From an uncultured Lachnospiraceae bacterium (GTDB taxonomy: Bacteria > Bacillota > Clostridia > Lachnospirales > Lachnospiraceae): DNA of 35,807 bases. The notes beneath the pieces are model-generated. The model searched no databases and was not told the DNA's origin. It was given only the letters and a program-made list of their open reading frames with translations. Shown in pieces: positions 1-7,385 of the stretch (the stretch's first letter is position 1; every line of letters starts with the position of its first letter). The stretch spans positions 1 to 35,807 of the forward strand of contig CADAKW010000016.1 of NCBI GenBank assembly GCA_902788645.1, read 5' to 3'. The translations under genes were made by a program, and so were the position numbers.

Positions 1-143
1 TGAGCTATTACCAGATGGTGAAAAAGCAGCGCCAGGAGGCAGTGGAGGAGTACAGCCGCAAATATGGCCCTCTGCAGGCAGATCAGGTAAACTGCAAGGA
101 TTACTGGACCTGGGTGGAGACGCCGTGGCCTTGGGAGCGTTAA
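1..143 (+). CDS. cotJB: Spore coat protein CotJB-like, C-terminal part
   Basis: The reading frame is open from the window edge (first full codon at 3) to TAA at 141-143 and gives the last 47 residues of a small protein. The tail contains YGPL-ADQVN and ends in WVETPWPWER, which matches the conserved C-terminus of the CotJB family (a small acidic spore coat component made with CotJA and CotJC). The next gene, 47 nt downstream on the same strand, begins like cotJC, so the usual cotJB-cotJC order supports the call. The start lies outside the window. This is host DNA, not phage. Family recognition is from memory of the motif. Confidence 0.85.
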   Translation, partial: SYYQMVKKQRQEAVEEYSRKYGPLQADQVNCKDYWTWVETPWPWER

Positions 144-190
144 GTTGTTTTGAAATTTCTTTGAAATAAAATCAGATTGGAGTTTATGAT

Positions 191-283
191 ATGTTTAATT
201 ATGAAAAGAGACTGGAGTATCCGGTTCATATCACACGAACCGATCCAAAAGCGGCCATGGTGATCATCAGTCAGTACGGTGGG
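191..283 (+). pseudogene. cotJC: cotJC-like spore coat gene, 5' fragment split by the prophage
   Basis: ATG at 191 follows a GGAG ribosome site with 8-nt spacing. The first 31 residues, MFNYEKRLEYPV through ISQYGG, read as the N-terminus of CotJC, a di-manganese catalase-like spore coat protein of about 190 residues. After the second Gly (codon 281-283) the frame leaves the family: the expected PDGELGA-type continuation is missing and a chimeric tail runs to a stop at 386-388. The rest of cotJC should lie beyond the right end of the prophage, outside this window. The break marks the phage-host junction. The fragment alone cannot make an active catalase fold. Confidence 0.85.
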
Positions 284-300
284 CTGTATTCGGCAAGTTT
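268..300. other. Putative left attachment site (attL) inside cotJC
   Basis: Similarity to CotJC stops abruptly after the QYGG codons (272-283), and from about 284 on the DNA has no relation to cotJC and leads into phage genes. The recombination core must therefore lie near 270-286. No tRNA gene or long duplicated core is visible here, which fits a serine recombinase with a very short core, but the recombinase and the right junction are not in the window. The exact core cannot be fixed from one side. Confidence 0.65.
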
Positions 301-338
301 ATGGGGATGTAGAACTGTGCAAAATTTATTTATGCATA

Positions 339-367
339 TTGCATCTGATTTTGGCATATGCTATAAT
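339..367 (+). promoter_or_regulatory. Strong promoter for the putative antitoxin RNA
   Basis: TTGCAT (339-344), a 17-nt spacer and a consensus TATAAT (362-367) form a near-ideal sigma-A promoter on the plus strand. Transcription would start near 374-376. No ribosome site or credible gene follows; a terminator lies 40 nt downstream, so the product is likely a short RNA. Confidence 0.7.
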
Positions 368-377
368 GCCAGTAGGC

Positions 378-396
378 AAAAGAAATGATGTTTCTA
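378..396 (+). repeat. Direct repeat copy A, in the putative antitoxin RNA
   Basis: Sixteen bases (378-393) are identical to 554-569. The following CTA also matches after one extra T in copy B, giving 19 of 20 aligned bases. Because the two transcripts run in opposite directions, this same-strand repeat makes the RNAs complementary. Confidence 0.85.
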
Positions 397-413
397 TTCA
401 CGGAAGCACCAAC

Positions 414-447
414 GAAAGCCCCGCAGACTGCCATCTGCGGGGCTTTC
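414..447. terminator. Shared bidirectional terminator of the TA-like locus
   Basis: A perfect 14-bp inverted repeat (414-427 and 434-447) with a 6-nt loop has a GC-rich core and a short T-containing tail on both sides, so it can stop both the plus-strand RNA and the minus-strand peptide mRNA. It also lies at the end of the phage late operon. Confidence 0.8.
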
Positions 448-487
448 TTGTTTCATTACGGTGAAACCACACCGAGGCTAGTTGTCA

Positions 488-577
488 TTATTTATCGCTA
501 TCTAACCATTTGATGATGTAGTGGCAAACTACACCAGCCATAACAGCAATAAAAAAAGAAATGATGTTTTCTAACAC
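488..577 (-). CDS. Small hydrophobic peptide, putative type I toxin (Fst/Ldr-like)
   Basis: The 29-residue product starts at a GTG (575-577) with a strong GGGGG-type ribosome site 8 nt upstream. It starts MLENIISFFIAV, has one predicted membrane helix from about residue 4 to 22, then a charged tail KWLDSDK. This layout (short N-terminus, single helix, WLD plus charged tail) resembles Fst/Ldr-type membrane toxins, though sequence identity to any characterised toxin was not tested. The gene lies between the endolysin and attL and points toward the 414-447 terminator. Codons 2-8 are complementary to a convergent RNA made from 375. Alternatively it is a small membrane protein acting in lysis or immunity. 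Confidence 0.7.
   Translation of the reverse strand: MLENIISFFIAVMAGVVCHYIIKWLDSDK
554..573 (+). repeat. Direct repeat copy B, over the toxin start region
   Basis: Same-strand near copy of 378-396. It covers codons 2-8 of the minus-strand 29-residue peptide gene, immediately after the GTG start, the position where pairing would block translation initiation. Confidence 0.85.
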
Positions 578-623
578 TTTCACACCCCCTTTCCGTTGCC
601 GGATTGGGAATGACAACAAGGCT

Positions 624-632
624 ATTCTATCA
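624..632 (-). promoter_or_regulatory. Extended -10 promoter candidate for the 29-residue peptide
   Basis: On the minus strand TGATAGAAT forms an extended -10 element (TG-n-TAGAAT). A clear -35 is not seen; TAGCAT lies 17 nt upstream. Transcription would start near 617, giving a leader of about 40 nt and an RNA of about 200 nt ending at the 414-447 hairpin. Confidence 0.45.
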
Positions 633-644
633 CATTCGCCTTGG

Positions 645-1274
645 TTATGCTATAAACTTCTTATTCACATATCCCACTTTGTTTTTGTATCTCACTTTCG
701 TGTACCAGGCTTTCGAGTACAGGACTTCAACGACAGCTCCCTTCTGGATCCTGCAGTGTGTTCCTGTCTTTTTCGAGGATGCCTTCCACAATAGAGCCCC
801 TTTCTCACGTTTCACCGTCTTTTTCCATGTTCTCTTGAATTTATCCGGAGTACCGTACAGAGCTTTGAGACGGGTTGCCGTGCTTCCCCACTCCGGCAGA
901 TAAAAATGAGGCGTATCTACGATTGATTTCCAATCACCACCCCAGCCAAATCCGATGCCCTTGGCAATCACTGCCACTTTGCGGATCGTGGCTGCATCAT
1001 ACAAGAGCTTACTGTCATTGATTGCAATATCAAATGCAATGCCCCACATGTGCTGGCTGGACCATGTACTGCCCTTTGCATTTGTCACAATCTTACCAGG
1101 TTTCGTTCTTCCCTGGGCATAAAGCGAATCCTGATACTCTTTGCTTCGGAATCCTTCCGTGATAATGAGATAGATTCCCTGCTTTTCGCACTTTCTCAAT
1201 AACACAGTCAGCTTCTGATCGAGCCACGGATGCAGCTTGGATCTGTCAATTCTAATGTCATGTTCTTTCTTCAT
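645..1274 (-). CDS. Endolysin, L-Ala-D-Glu peptidase (M15C family) with SH3-like C-terminus
   Basis: The 209-residue protein cuts the peptide stem of peptidoglycan to release phage. Residues 1-130 show the M15C/VanY-like zinc peptidase pattern: GFRS (41-44), SSQHMWGIAFDI with zinc ligands His75 and Asp82, and D--HF with Asp120 and His123. Residues from about 155 to the end look like a bacterial SH3 domain for wall binding (LWKASSKKTGTHC, VGYVNKKF). There is no signal peptide, so export relies on the holin encoded just upstream; the two genes overlap by 17 nt. ATG at 1274 has a GGAGG ribosome site. Related to Listeria Ply500 and Bacillus CwlK types. Confidence 0.92.
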   Translation of the reverse strand: MKKEHDIRIDRSKLHPWLDQKLTVLLRKCEKQGIYLIITEGFRSKEYQDSLYAQGRTKPGKIVTNAKGSTWSSQHMWGIAFDIAINDSKLLYDAATIRKVAVIAKGIGFGWGGDWKSIVDTPHFYLPEWGSTATRLKALYGTPDKFKRTWKKTVKREKGALLWKASSKKTGTHCRIQKGAVVEVLYSKAWYTKVRYKNKVGYVNKKFIA

Positions 1275-1782
1275 AGTCTGTTTCCTCCCTTTCTGTATCT
1301 TCCTTCAATATATTCCCTTTTTCCTCCACTGTGCCCTTGAGTACAGCTATCACCTTCGTCAGAAATACTGGCACCTTCACTCCCATCCGTCCGGCATTCT
1401 CCGTGATGCTCAGGCATTCGTTCAGGATAAACCACGCCGTCACCAACGTGGAAAAAAACATCGTCATCGGCAGCGTGACCGATAAGACACCCGACAGCTT
1501 ATAGATCAGGAAATCCACGATCATCGATGCCACGATCACCAATATGTAACCGAACTTTTTGAAAATACCGATCATTCCCTTTCTGCTGCTCCAGCCGTAC
1601 TTATCATCGTCCGGATGCTCCACTGCCTCCTTTGCACTGGCAGCCATTCCGGCCAGGAAATCAATGATCATTGCTGCAGCTACCGCCACAAGCATCCAGC
1701 CGAGCAAGCCGCATTTTGAGGCGATTGTTGCCGCCACCGTTGACAGTCCGAGCTGGGCTGTGTAAATTTGTAATTTGTCCAT
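1258..1782 (-). CDS. Holin, phage_holin_4 (TcdE/UtxA-like) family
   Basis: The 174-residue membrane protein should form lesions in the cytoplasmic membrane that let the endolysin reach the wall. Hydrophobic segments are visible near residues 27-47, 77-93 and 97-117, with the family's KYGWSSRKGMIGIFKK loop between the first two and a charged C-terminal tail. Length and topology fit the toxin-secretion/phage lysis holins of Clostridia. ATG at 1782 has a GGAAGG ribosome site, and the 3' end overlaps the endolysin start, a standard lysis cassette. A terminator lies 77 nt upstream, so the cassette may need readthrough or its own promoter. Confidence 0.9.
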   Translation of the reverse strand: MDKLQIYTAQLGLSTVAATIASKCGLLGWMLVAVAAAMIIDFLAGMAASAKEAVEHPDDDKYGWSSRKGMIGIFKKFGYILVIVASMIVDFLIYKLSGVLSVTLPMTMFFSTLVTAWFILNECLSITENAGRMGVKVPVFLTKVIAVLKGTVEEKGNILKEDTEREETDYEERT

Positions 1783-1858
1783 TTTAACCTTCCTTTCCGC
1801 CCTTTTCGGGCAATTCTCGTTTGCGTTTCACCGCATTACGAGCATTTTCCTATAAACT

Positions 1859-1883
1859 AAAAAAAGAGCCTGCGCTCTTTTTT
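1859..1883 (-). terminator. Intrinsic terminator after the distal tail gene
   Basis: GAGC-CTGC-GCTC hairpin flanked by A and T runs (about 10 bp of stem including A-T pairs). Read on the minus strand it sits directly after the stop of the 1888-3420 gene and ends in a T run, separating the tail module from the lysis cassette. Confidence 0.75.
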
Positions 1884-1887
1884 ATAC

Positions 1888-3420
1888 TTATTCTGTCTTT
1901 GTAAGCGTGTAAGTAATCTTCATTGCCTGTTCATCCGTCTTCTCTATCGGGGTATCAAGGTTGTTGATCGTGAAGAACACAAACGGGAACAAAAATGCCC
2001 TTGCATTCTGAATCATCATATATTTCCGACTCCCTGCGCATAGCGCATAGTCATAGAAATACCCATTGTTTCCATAGCCTACAGAATTATAATTGTTGTA
2101 ACATTCTATATTTTTTAATGTTCCTGTCACGCAATCAATAATAAAATATGCCGTTACTTTTGTGGAATCGAGAGAATTTTGCCTTGCACAGATCATCAAG
2201 TTTCCCGTTCTGATACAATTGTTACAAAATCCGTCTGTTTTAAATGGCACTGCACTGCCATCCATTAGATGGATTTCTTTGCATTCCCCGGATGCTTTAT
2301 TGATGCAACATATTTTTTGTGTCCCGGTGCTCTTCGGGATATATGTAACGATATAATCATCCAGCTCATAAATACAGTGACTGTCACAGCTTTCATAAGC
2401 CGTATTGTTTCCCAGTGTGTATCCGGTATTATTGGTATATTTTTTAACAGTGGAAGTCATCGTGTTTAAGTTAATTTCCCAGGCATATATCGTACCTCCG
2501 GCTGATATAGAGCATTTGGCCTCCGGCAATAAAATAATTGACAATATTCCATTCTTCTGGTCTGTTCTTGTCTCAAATCCGCGATACACATTTGTTTCTG
2601 CACAAAGAGCCATTAACTCTGCCGGCATAGATACCGTGTATGTCTTCGCCGGAGACATATTCCTTCGCTCTGTGGCATTATATGAATCAAAAATAGAGCG
2701 GTTATTGATCGGAATGCGGTATTCCGATATGATAATGCTCTTATCCACAAAAAAACTTCCTGCTGCGCGGGAGTTACTTGTAAATCCGCTCGTCACTCTC
2801 AGTAATCTGTTTTTTGCAAAATCCATCCAGATCATATCCTTTTGATCATTTTTTGAATCATATCCCGGATAAACTGCTCCTTCCACATAAGCTGAATTTT
2901 CCAGTTCTTTTTCCCATAATTTTATTTTGTTATTATCTTCCACAGCATTACTTTTGCCAAAGCCAATATTGGCAGTAGCTGTCGGAGTCAGACAGATGCT
3001 TTTTATAATGCCGTTTGCCTGTTGGGTGGAAAAATCCCAAACAAAGCGATATCCGACATTGGAACCGTCATTATCAATAACCGATTCCGATGCATTATAT
3101 GACCCTAAAGTATTGTCTTTTCCGTTATATGCGGCATCTGTCCCGCGTCCTGTCATATTCACTCCGGCAGGCAGTGTATACTCATCCGGATCTGCAGGCA
3201 ATGCAGTATCAAAAAGTACGATACCTCTTGTCATATCCAGCAACGCCTCCTGTGCCGTTTTTCTGTTGTTCGCAAAATACTTTCGCAGATTCCCGTATGC
3301 CCCGGCAGGCTGCATGGCATCCCGGAAAAGATTCGTCACAAAATTATCTTTCTCGTACGTTTTCTTTTCGCCTGTTTTAACATTGGTCAGTTCAATTTTT
3401 GTATGTCCTTTTAATCGCAT
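1888..3420 (-). CDS. Putative tail fibre or receptor-binding structural protein
   Basis: 510 residues, ATG at 3420 with AGGAGG 5 nt upstream. It starts MRLKGHTKIELTNVKTGEKK, a head seen in many Firmicutes phage structural proteins at the distal end of the tail module. The body is rich in Tyr, Asn and short beta-like segments (SHCIYELDDYIVTYIP, NNGYFYDYALC), suggestive of a beta-propeller or other beta-rich host-binding fold; no catalytic motif is recognised. It is the last gene before the lysis cassette and is closed by a terminator. AT-rich stretches suggest diversification. Function is inferred mainly from position. Confidence 0.65.
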   Translation of the reverse strand: MRLKGHTKIELTNVKTGEKKTYEKDNFVTNLFRDAMQPAGAYGNLRKYFANNRKTAQEALLDMTRGIVLFDTALPADPDEYTLPAGVNMTGRGTDAAYNGKDNTLGSYNASESVIDNDGSNVGYRFVWDFSTQQANGIIKSICLTPTATANIGFGKSNAVEDNNKIKLWEKELENSAYVEGAVYPGYDSKNDQKDMIWMDFAKNRLLRVTSGFTSNSRAAGSFFVDKSIIISEYRIPINNRSIFDSYNATERRNMSPAKTYTVSMPAELMALCAETNVYRGFETRTDQKNGILSIILLPEAKCSISAGGTIYAWEINLNTMTSTVKKYTNNTGYTLGNNTAYESCDSHCIYELDDYIVTYIPKSTGTQKICCINKASGECKEIHLMDGSAVPFKTDGFCNNCIRTGNLMICARQNSLDSTKVTAYFIIDCVTGTLKNIECYNNYNSVGYGNNGYFYDYALCAGSRKYMMIQNARAFLFPFVFFTINNLDTPIEKTDEQAMKITYTLTKTE

Positions 3421-3429
3421 CTCATCCTC

Positions 3430-4374
3430 CTATTCCGTCTGCAGAGATACCTGCAGACTTTCTATAATCTCCACATTGCCGCCGGCACTGACGCATAGCT
3501 CATCCAGTGCATCCGACAGACCATATTTCTCCGGTACCTGCAGACTGCTTTGCACGGAATCTTTCAGCCTCTCTACAGGCAGCACCCTCTCTGTGATCTC
3601 AGTCATTGCCAGTGCTGCCTGCAGCTGTATGTCAAGATCTACCTTTTTCAATTTGTAAATCTGTGCCGCATAATCTTTCACATTCTCCTTTGGAAACACA
3701 AGCCCCCGGCTGACAATGGCATCATAAATATCATCCAGCACCTCCTGATAGTTTTTTTTTATGTTTTTTAACTCCTCAAACAATCTGGCAATCCCGGCAT
3801 CCATTTTTCCCAAATTTTTTGCGTCGATATCCGGGGGACCATCATCCTGCCATCCGATCGGCGTGTAGTCGACTTTTTGATAACTTTCAGAGGGTTCTAT
3901 CAATTCGGCAGACGGAATTGTGCCTCCTGAATTAACGTAATTACCGACTATCGTTTTTGCAACTGATATTATGACATCTTTATTGGTCATATCATAACTT
4001 CCGCTTAAAATTGGAACTAAAGAATCTAATTTATTATCAGTAACAGCAACCATGTCAGGAACACTGCAATATAATGTATTCCCCGAATAAGCAAAACTCG
4101 CTTGATAAGCAGAATAATTGCTGCTTGTATACTTATCATTGTACGAATCGTATATAATTCTTCCAATTTGGCAATTTTCTTTTATATTAGAAATAATTAT
4201 CGGAACATTTTTTCCATCTGTATTAGAAACCATTGCCCCGATTGCCCACCATTTGTATTTTGAGTCTTTAGGTTTTAATGCACCCCACCATTTATTCTCA
4301 TCCCTTTGATAAATCTTTGTAACTGAAGTACCATCAATTATCTCTGTTGGTTCTGGTATTAAGTAATCTGCCAT
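3430..4374 (-). CDS. Putative tail fibre or baseplate protein
   Basis: 314 residues, ATG at 4374 with GGAGG. Residues 1-150 are Tyr/Trp-rich and of unknown fold. A linker containing PDIDAKNLGKMDAGIARLFEE begins near residue 175 and is followed by a segment (YDAIVSRGLVFPKENVKDYA, about 215-240) typical of phage fibre proteins that carry short helical connectors. The nucleotide composition of the first half is clearly AT-richer than the second half, suggesting that the exposed part has been swapped. It lies 9 nt upstream of the next structural gene. No enzymatic motif is seen. Confidence 0.6.
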   Translation of the reverse strand: MADYLIPEPTEIIDGTSVTKIYQRDENKWWGALKPKDSKYKWWAIGAMVSNTDGKNVPIIISNIKENCQIGRIIYDSYNDKYTSSNYSAYQASFAYSGNTLYCSVPDMVAVTDNKLDSLVPILSGSYDMTNKDVIISVAKTIVGNYVNSGGTIPSAELIEPSESYQKVDYTPIGWQDDGPPDIDAKNLGKMDAGIARLFEELKNIKKNYQEVLDDIYDAIVSRGLVFPKENVKDYAAQIYKLKKVDLDIQLQAALAMTEITERVLPVERLKDSVQSSLQVPEKYGLSDALDELCVSAGGNVEIIESLQVSLQTE

Positions 4375-4389
4375 AACTTTTCCTCCTTC

Positions 4390-5031
4390 TTATAGTTGTT
4401 TCCAGTATGAATAGTTAATCCTTATAGTTGTCAGATCCACATTAGATAATGGTATACTGATACATTCTCCGGAAGGCACTATTGTGACCGTGCCAACAGT
4501 GAAAACAGCTGCGTCACCGTCCCCGTTGCACGCAGCCGCCGGCATGGTCTGATTGATCCCGGGTGTTGATATCGTTAAAACTCCCGTGCTTGGAAGCGGA
4601 TCTGTCTGTATGTTCCGTATGACAGTTCCACAGATCAACTGTGAGCCATTGACTACAATCCCGGTCCCGGACACAGTCCCTCCTACCTCCAGATTATCAT
4701 CAACGCGAACCGATCCCTCTACCCCTACATTTCCAATTATTTTCTCAAGTTCAATCGGAACATCGAATTTAAGTGCCGGAAGCATGTTTAACCCTTCATC
4801 GTATCCGGCTATAACCAATGATATGAGAGCATTGATCGTATTTTCCACGGCTGTTCCCATTCTGGTAGTATATATTGTTTTTTCAAAACTGACGCCCTCG
4901 CTTGACATCTGAGTGCTCTGGCCATTTCTAAACTGCCTTCTAACCAGATTTCCAGTGCCATCATCCACTTTGAGATTGACCAGATCATATGCCGATGAGT
5001 ATGTACCCTCTCCCGTACGACATAGGCTCAT
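4390..5031 (-). CDS. Putative tail appendage protein, start uncertain
   Basis: Up to 213 residues. The first ATG (5031) lies inside the upstream tail gene and has no clear ribosome site, so the true start could be later (a GTG near codon 22) or translation could pass from the upstream frame. The protein has a small repetitive, Gly/Thr/Val-rich middle (VEGSVRVDDNLEVGGTVSGT, about residues 102-122) resembling beta-helical fibre shafts. This segment is common in phage side-tail and minor structural proteins. Function is inferred from that and from its place between the tail-tip gene and two fibre genes. Confidence 0.6.
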   Translation of the reverse strand: MSLCRTGEGTYSSAYDLVNLKVDDGTGNLVRRQFRNGQSTQMSSEGVSFEKTIYTTRMGTAVENTINALISLVIAGYDEGLNMLPALKFDVPIELEKIIGNVGVEGSVRVDDNLEVGGTVSGTGIVVNGSQLICGTVIRNIQTDPLPSTGVLTISTPGINQTMPAAACNGDGDAAVFTVGTVTIVPSGECISIPLSNVDLTTIRINYSYWKQL

Positions 5032-6907
5032 CCAACAGACTGGTTACTTCTACCCAGTGTGGTGCATTCCCCTGTTGCTGCCATCTGTACAGCCACCCAT
5101 GCTTGACATCCGCATAATAGTCTCCGATCTGCATTCCCGTCACAAGATTTCCGCCTGCCTCAGGATGTGTCGGTTCTGCCGGTGGTTTTTCCCCATAATA
5201 TTTTATATTTACCGCTTCTCCATCTATGATGGCAGTCGCATCGTAGTTGGCCAGTGATACCAATGCAGACGGATCCTTTTCTGTTTCCAGATGGATGCTT
5301 CCACCGGCAATCTCGATTGCTTTTGCCTCAACTTTTCCGTCTTCTGTAACATTGAAAAGATCACTCGCAAGTGTGATCTTTTTCCCGGATAGATTTAGCT
5401 CATTACCGGAAATGATATTGAACACATCCTCTGCTTCCAGCTCCAAGTTATTGGCCTTCACTTTAAAATAGGTTTTTGCTGTGTCCGGATCATCCCCCAA
5501 CGCCACCTCGGCCAGCCTGCCATCCGAATCTACTTTCAATACGATCGTGCTGTCGGTCTGCTCAAACCGGGTAGAGGTTTTCTTCTCCACATTGGCCATC
5601 TCAATGTATACGCTGTCGATATTTTTCTGAATCTTCAACGTCCGGCCCTTGAGCTGCATCAATTCACTTTCCTGAGTTACTTCGTTTTGTCGCTTCTGAT
5701 TTCCCTTCGCTTCGTAAGTATCGATCAGAGCCTGTATACCGGATATGGTCCGGGAGAATATGTATGAGTACACCTTCTCTGCTTCTTTCTCCGCCACGAT
5801 CATGTCACCCGTCTCCAGGTACGGCAGAGCATTCAGCTTCAGCTCGGATATCGGGCGGTAATAGATACCTTTCAGCTTGGAAAGAATATTGCCACCGATC
5901 ACCTTAAGTTCATCCACCGATTTTCCGTATAACAGGAAGTTCCCGGTGATCAGATATGGATTACTCAGATCTGTCCCGACCGTCACACCAACGTCCTCTT
6001 CATCCGTCTGGATATTGAGACAGGTGATATTGTCTGTGGTGTACTCCTCGCACCGGATGCTTCGGTATTCCGGTTCGGTATCTGCTGCCCCGGAGAGCTT
6101 GCTGATATCACTCAGACCATTTCCGGAACTGGATGGATACAAACCTTTCTTAGGATAAAGTCCCACATGTGGCTGTAAACCAAGTGAATGCATGTCATGC
6201 AGGTATATCACTTCAAATTTTCCCTGCCGGCTCATCCGTCCAAAACCGCCGTTTACCATGCAGATAGCCTTTAGTACCGTGATGCCCGTCAGGCTTCCTG
6301 CTGCCGGAGCAACAGTTTTCTCTACATCCATGTCATCATTGATCAGATCCTGAGATTCAAACGGGATTCCCAAATATTTCAACAGTGACTCTCTCATTGC
6401 CTTAAGCTTCACTGTTCCATACTCCACAATCTTCACGGTGACTTCTTTGCCATCCTGCAGCTTTGTAACGCTCTTCTCCTCCGCCGGGAAAATCCCGTTA
6501 TACCACTCAGAGACATCCACCGAAGCTTCATATAAAGCATCATACGCCACAACCTTCTTATAATCCTTATCATCCACCAGTGTGGCAGAATCAACCCGGT
6601 ACGTTCCCATGGGAAGCTCCAACGCCGAGTTACCATCTTCATCCACCGTCTCCAGCGTGGCGGTAAACTCCTTGCCGTTCAGCTCATTCTGCAGGATCTC
6701 TGATACCTCAAACTCACAGGAGGCTGCAATGCAGCCTCCCAGCACAAACTCCTCTTGATCGCAGATACTTTCCTTGATCGTCACCGCTTCGGAGTGGATT
6801 GTGTTGTTATCGATTGTCAGACCCAGATCCGGGAAGTGTATTTGATAGCCATGAAAGTATGTGCCGGTGTAAAATATTTTCTGTTGAGCTTCTGTCAGAT
6901 CTAACAT
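4985..6907 (-). CDS. Tail-tip/tail-associated structural protein
   Basis: 640 residues, ATG at 6907 preceded by GGAGG (6-nt spacing). It follows the tape measure and a 152-residue tail protein, the position of the tail-hub/Tal proteins that close the tail tube. The N-terminal 400 residues are of mixed alpha/beta hub-like character. A coiled-coil stretch follows near residues 410-440 (ELMQLKGRTLKIQKNIDSVY), then a beta-rich C-terminal part with a pre-fibre look (KITLASDLFNVTEDGKVEAK). No peptidase motif was recognised, so lysin activity is not claimed. Its last 47 bases overlap the next gene. Confidence 0.75.
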   Translation of the reverse strand: MLDLTEAQQKIFYTGTYFHGYQIHFPDLGLTIDNNTIHSEAVTIKESICDQEEFVLGGCIAASCEFEVSEILQNELNGKEFTATLETVDEDGNSALELPMGTYRVDSATLVDDKDYKKVVAYDALYEASVDVSEWYNGIFPAEEKSVTKLQDGKEVTVKIVEYGTVKLKAMRESLLKYLGIPFESQDLINDDMDVEKTVAPAAGSLTGITVLKAICMVNGGFGRMSRQGKFEVIYLHDMHSLGLQPHVGLYPKKGLYPSSSGNGLSDISKLSGAADTEPEYRSIRCEEYTTDNITCLNIQTDEEDVGVTVGTDLSNPYLITGNFLLYGKSVDELKVIGGNILSKLKGIYYRPISELKLNALPYLETGDMIVAEKEAEKVYSYIFSRTISGIQALIDTYEAKGNQKRQNEVTQESELMQLKGRTLKIQKNIDSVYIEMANVEKKTSTRFEQTDSTIVLKVDSDGRLAEVALGDDPDTAKTYFKVKANNLELEAEDVFNIISGNELNLSGKKITLASDLFNVTEDGKVEAKAIEIAGGSIHLETEKDPSALVSLANYDATAIIDGEAVNIKYYGEKPPAEPTHPEAGGNLVTGMQIGDYYADVKHGWLYRWQQQGNAPHWVEVTSLLDEPMSYGRGYILIGI

Positions 6908-6919
6908 ATGCCGCCTCCT

Positions 6920-7378
6920 CTATAATTCAATGAACGCAAAGCGGACAGGCTGATAATACAGTCTGCCCGCCAACTTTGTTTTGTACTGAAATGTGATGTC
7001 TGGAATGTAACAGAGCATCGTTGCATAGTCTCTTTTCCAGTCATTGTAATAACGGACATGCAGATGCCTTTTCTCCTTTGAACATTCCCCATCCTTCACC
7101 GCAAATCCTTTGTCAAATAAACTCAACAGCTGATCCAGTTCTTTGTCGGAAACGATATGAGTATTTGCCTCCCACTTTGTTCTGGAATGTTCCATCACCG
7201 TTCTTCGAAGATATCCTTTCGCATTTGTGTAGGAATCTTTGTCCTGCATCTGATTCGGAGTGGACTGGATCGTATCCTGCTGCAGCAAATCGTGGTTCAG
7301 TTTCTCATATGTATATTTTCCGCCAGAATATCCTGTTGCTATGGCAATCAGGCCTTTGCTTTCATCGTACAACCTCAT
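6920..7378 (-). CDS. Distal tail protein-position hypothetical
   Basis: 152 residues, between the tape measure gene and the tail-tip gene, where distal tail (Dit) or tail-completion proteins are encoded. The sequence (GYSGGKYTYEKLNHDL near the N-terminus, VRYYNDWKRDYATML near residue 110) recurs in Firmicutes phages but has no function known to me. The ATG at 7378 is only 2 nt from AGGAGG; an in-frame TTG at 7370-7372 has an 8-nt spacing and may be the real start. Confidence 0.65.
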   Translation of the reverse strand: MRLYDESKGLIAIATGYSGGKYTYEKLNHDLLQQDTIQSTPNQMQDKDSYTNAKGYLRRTVMEHSRTKWEANTHIVSDKELDQLLSLFDKGFAVKDGECSKEKRHLHVRYYNDWKRDYATMLCYIPDITFQYKTKLAGRLYYQPVRFAFIEL

Positions 7379-7385
7379 CCCCTCC

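Larger units (their letters stand above)
375..453 (+). ncRNA. Putative antisense antitoxin RNA, par/RNA II-like
   Basis: A sigma-A promoter ending at 367 and an intrinsic terminator at 414-447 delimit an RNA of about 75-80 nt with no ribosome site. Positions 378-396 repeat, on the same strand and with a single 1-nt gap, positions 554-573, which are the complement of codons 2-8 of the small peptide gene transcribed toward it. The RNA could therefore pair over 19-20 nt with the peptide's mRNA just after its start codon. Convergent RNAs, a shared terminator and direct repeats are the hallmarks of the pAD1 par (Fst) type I system. The antitoxin role is inferred; promoter, repeat and terminator are seen directly. 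Confidence 0.6.

Noticed and set aside
2927..3658. Plus-strand open frame of 243 codons rich in Ser and Pro
   Set aside because: Antisense to two tail fibre genes with good ribosome sites.
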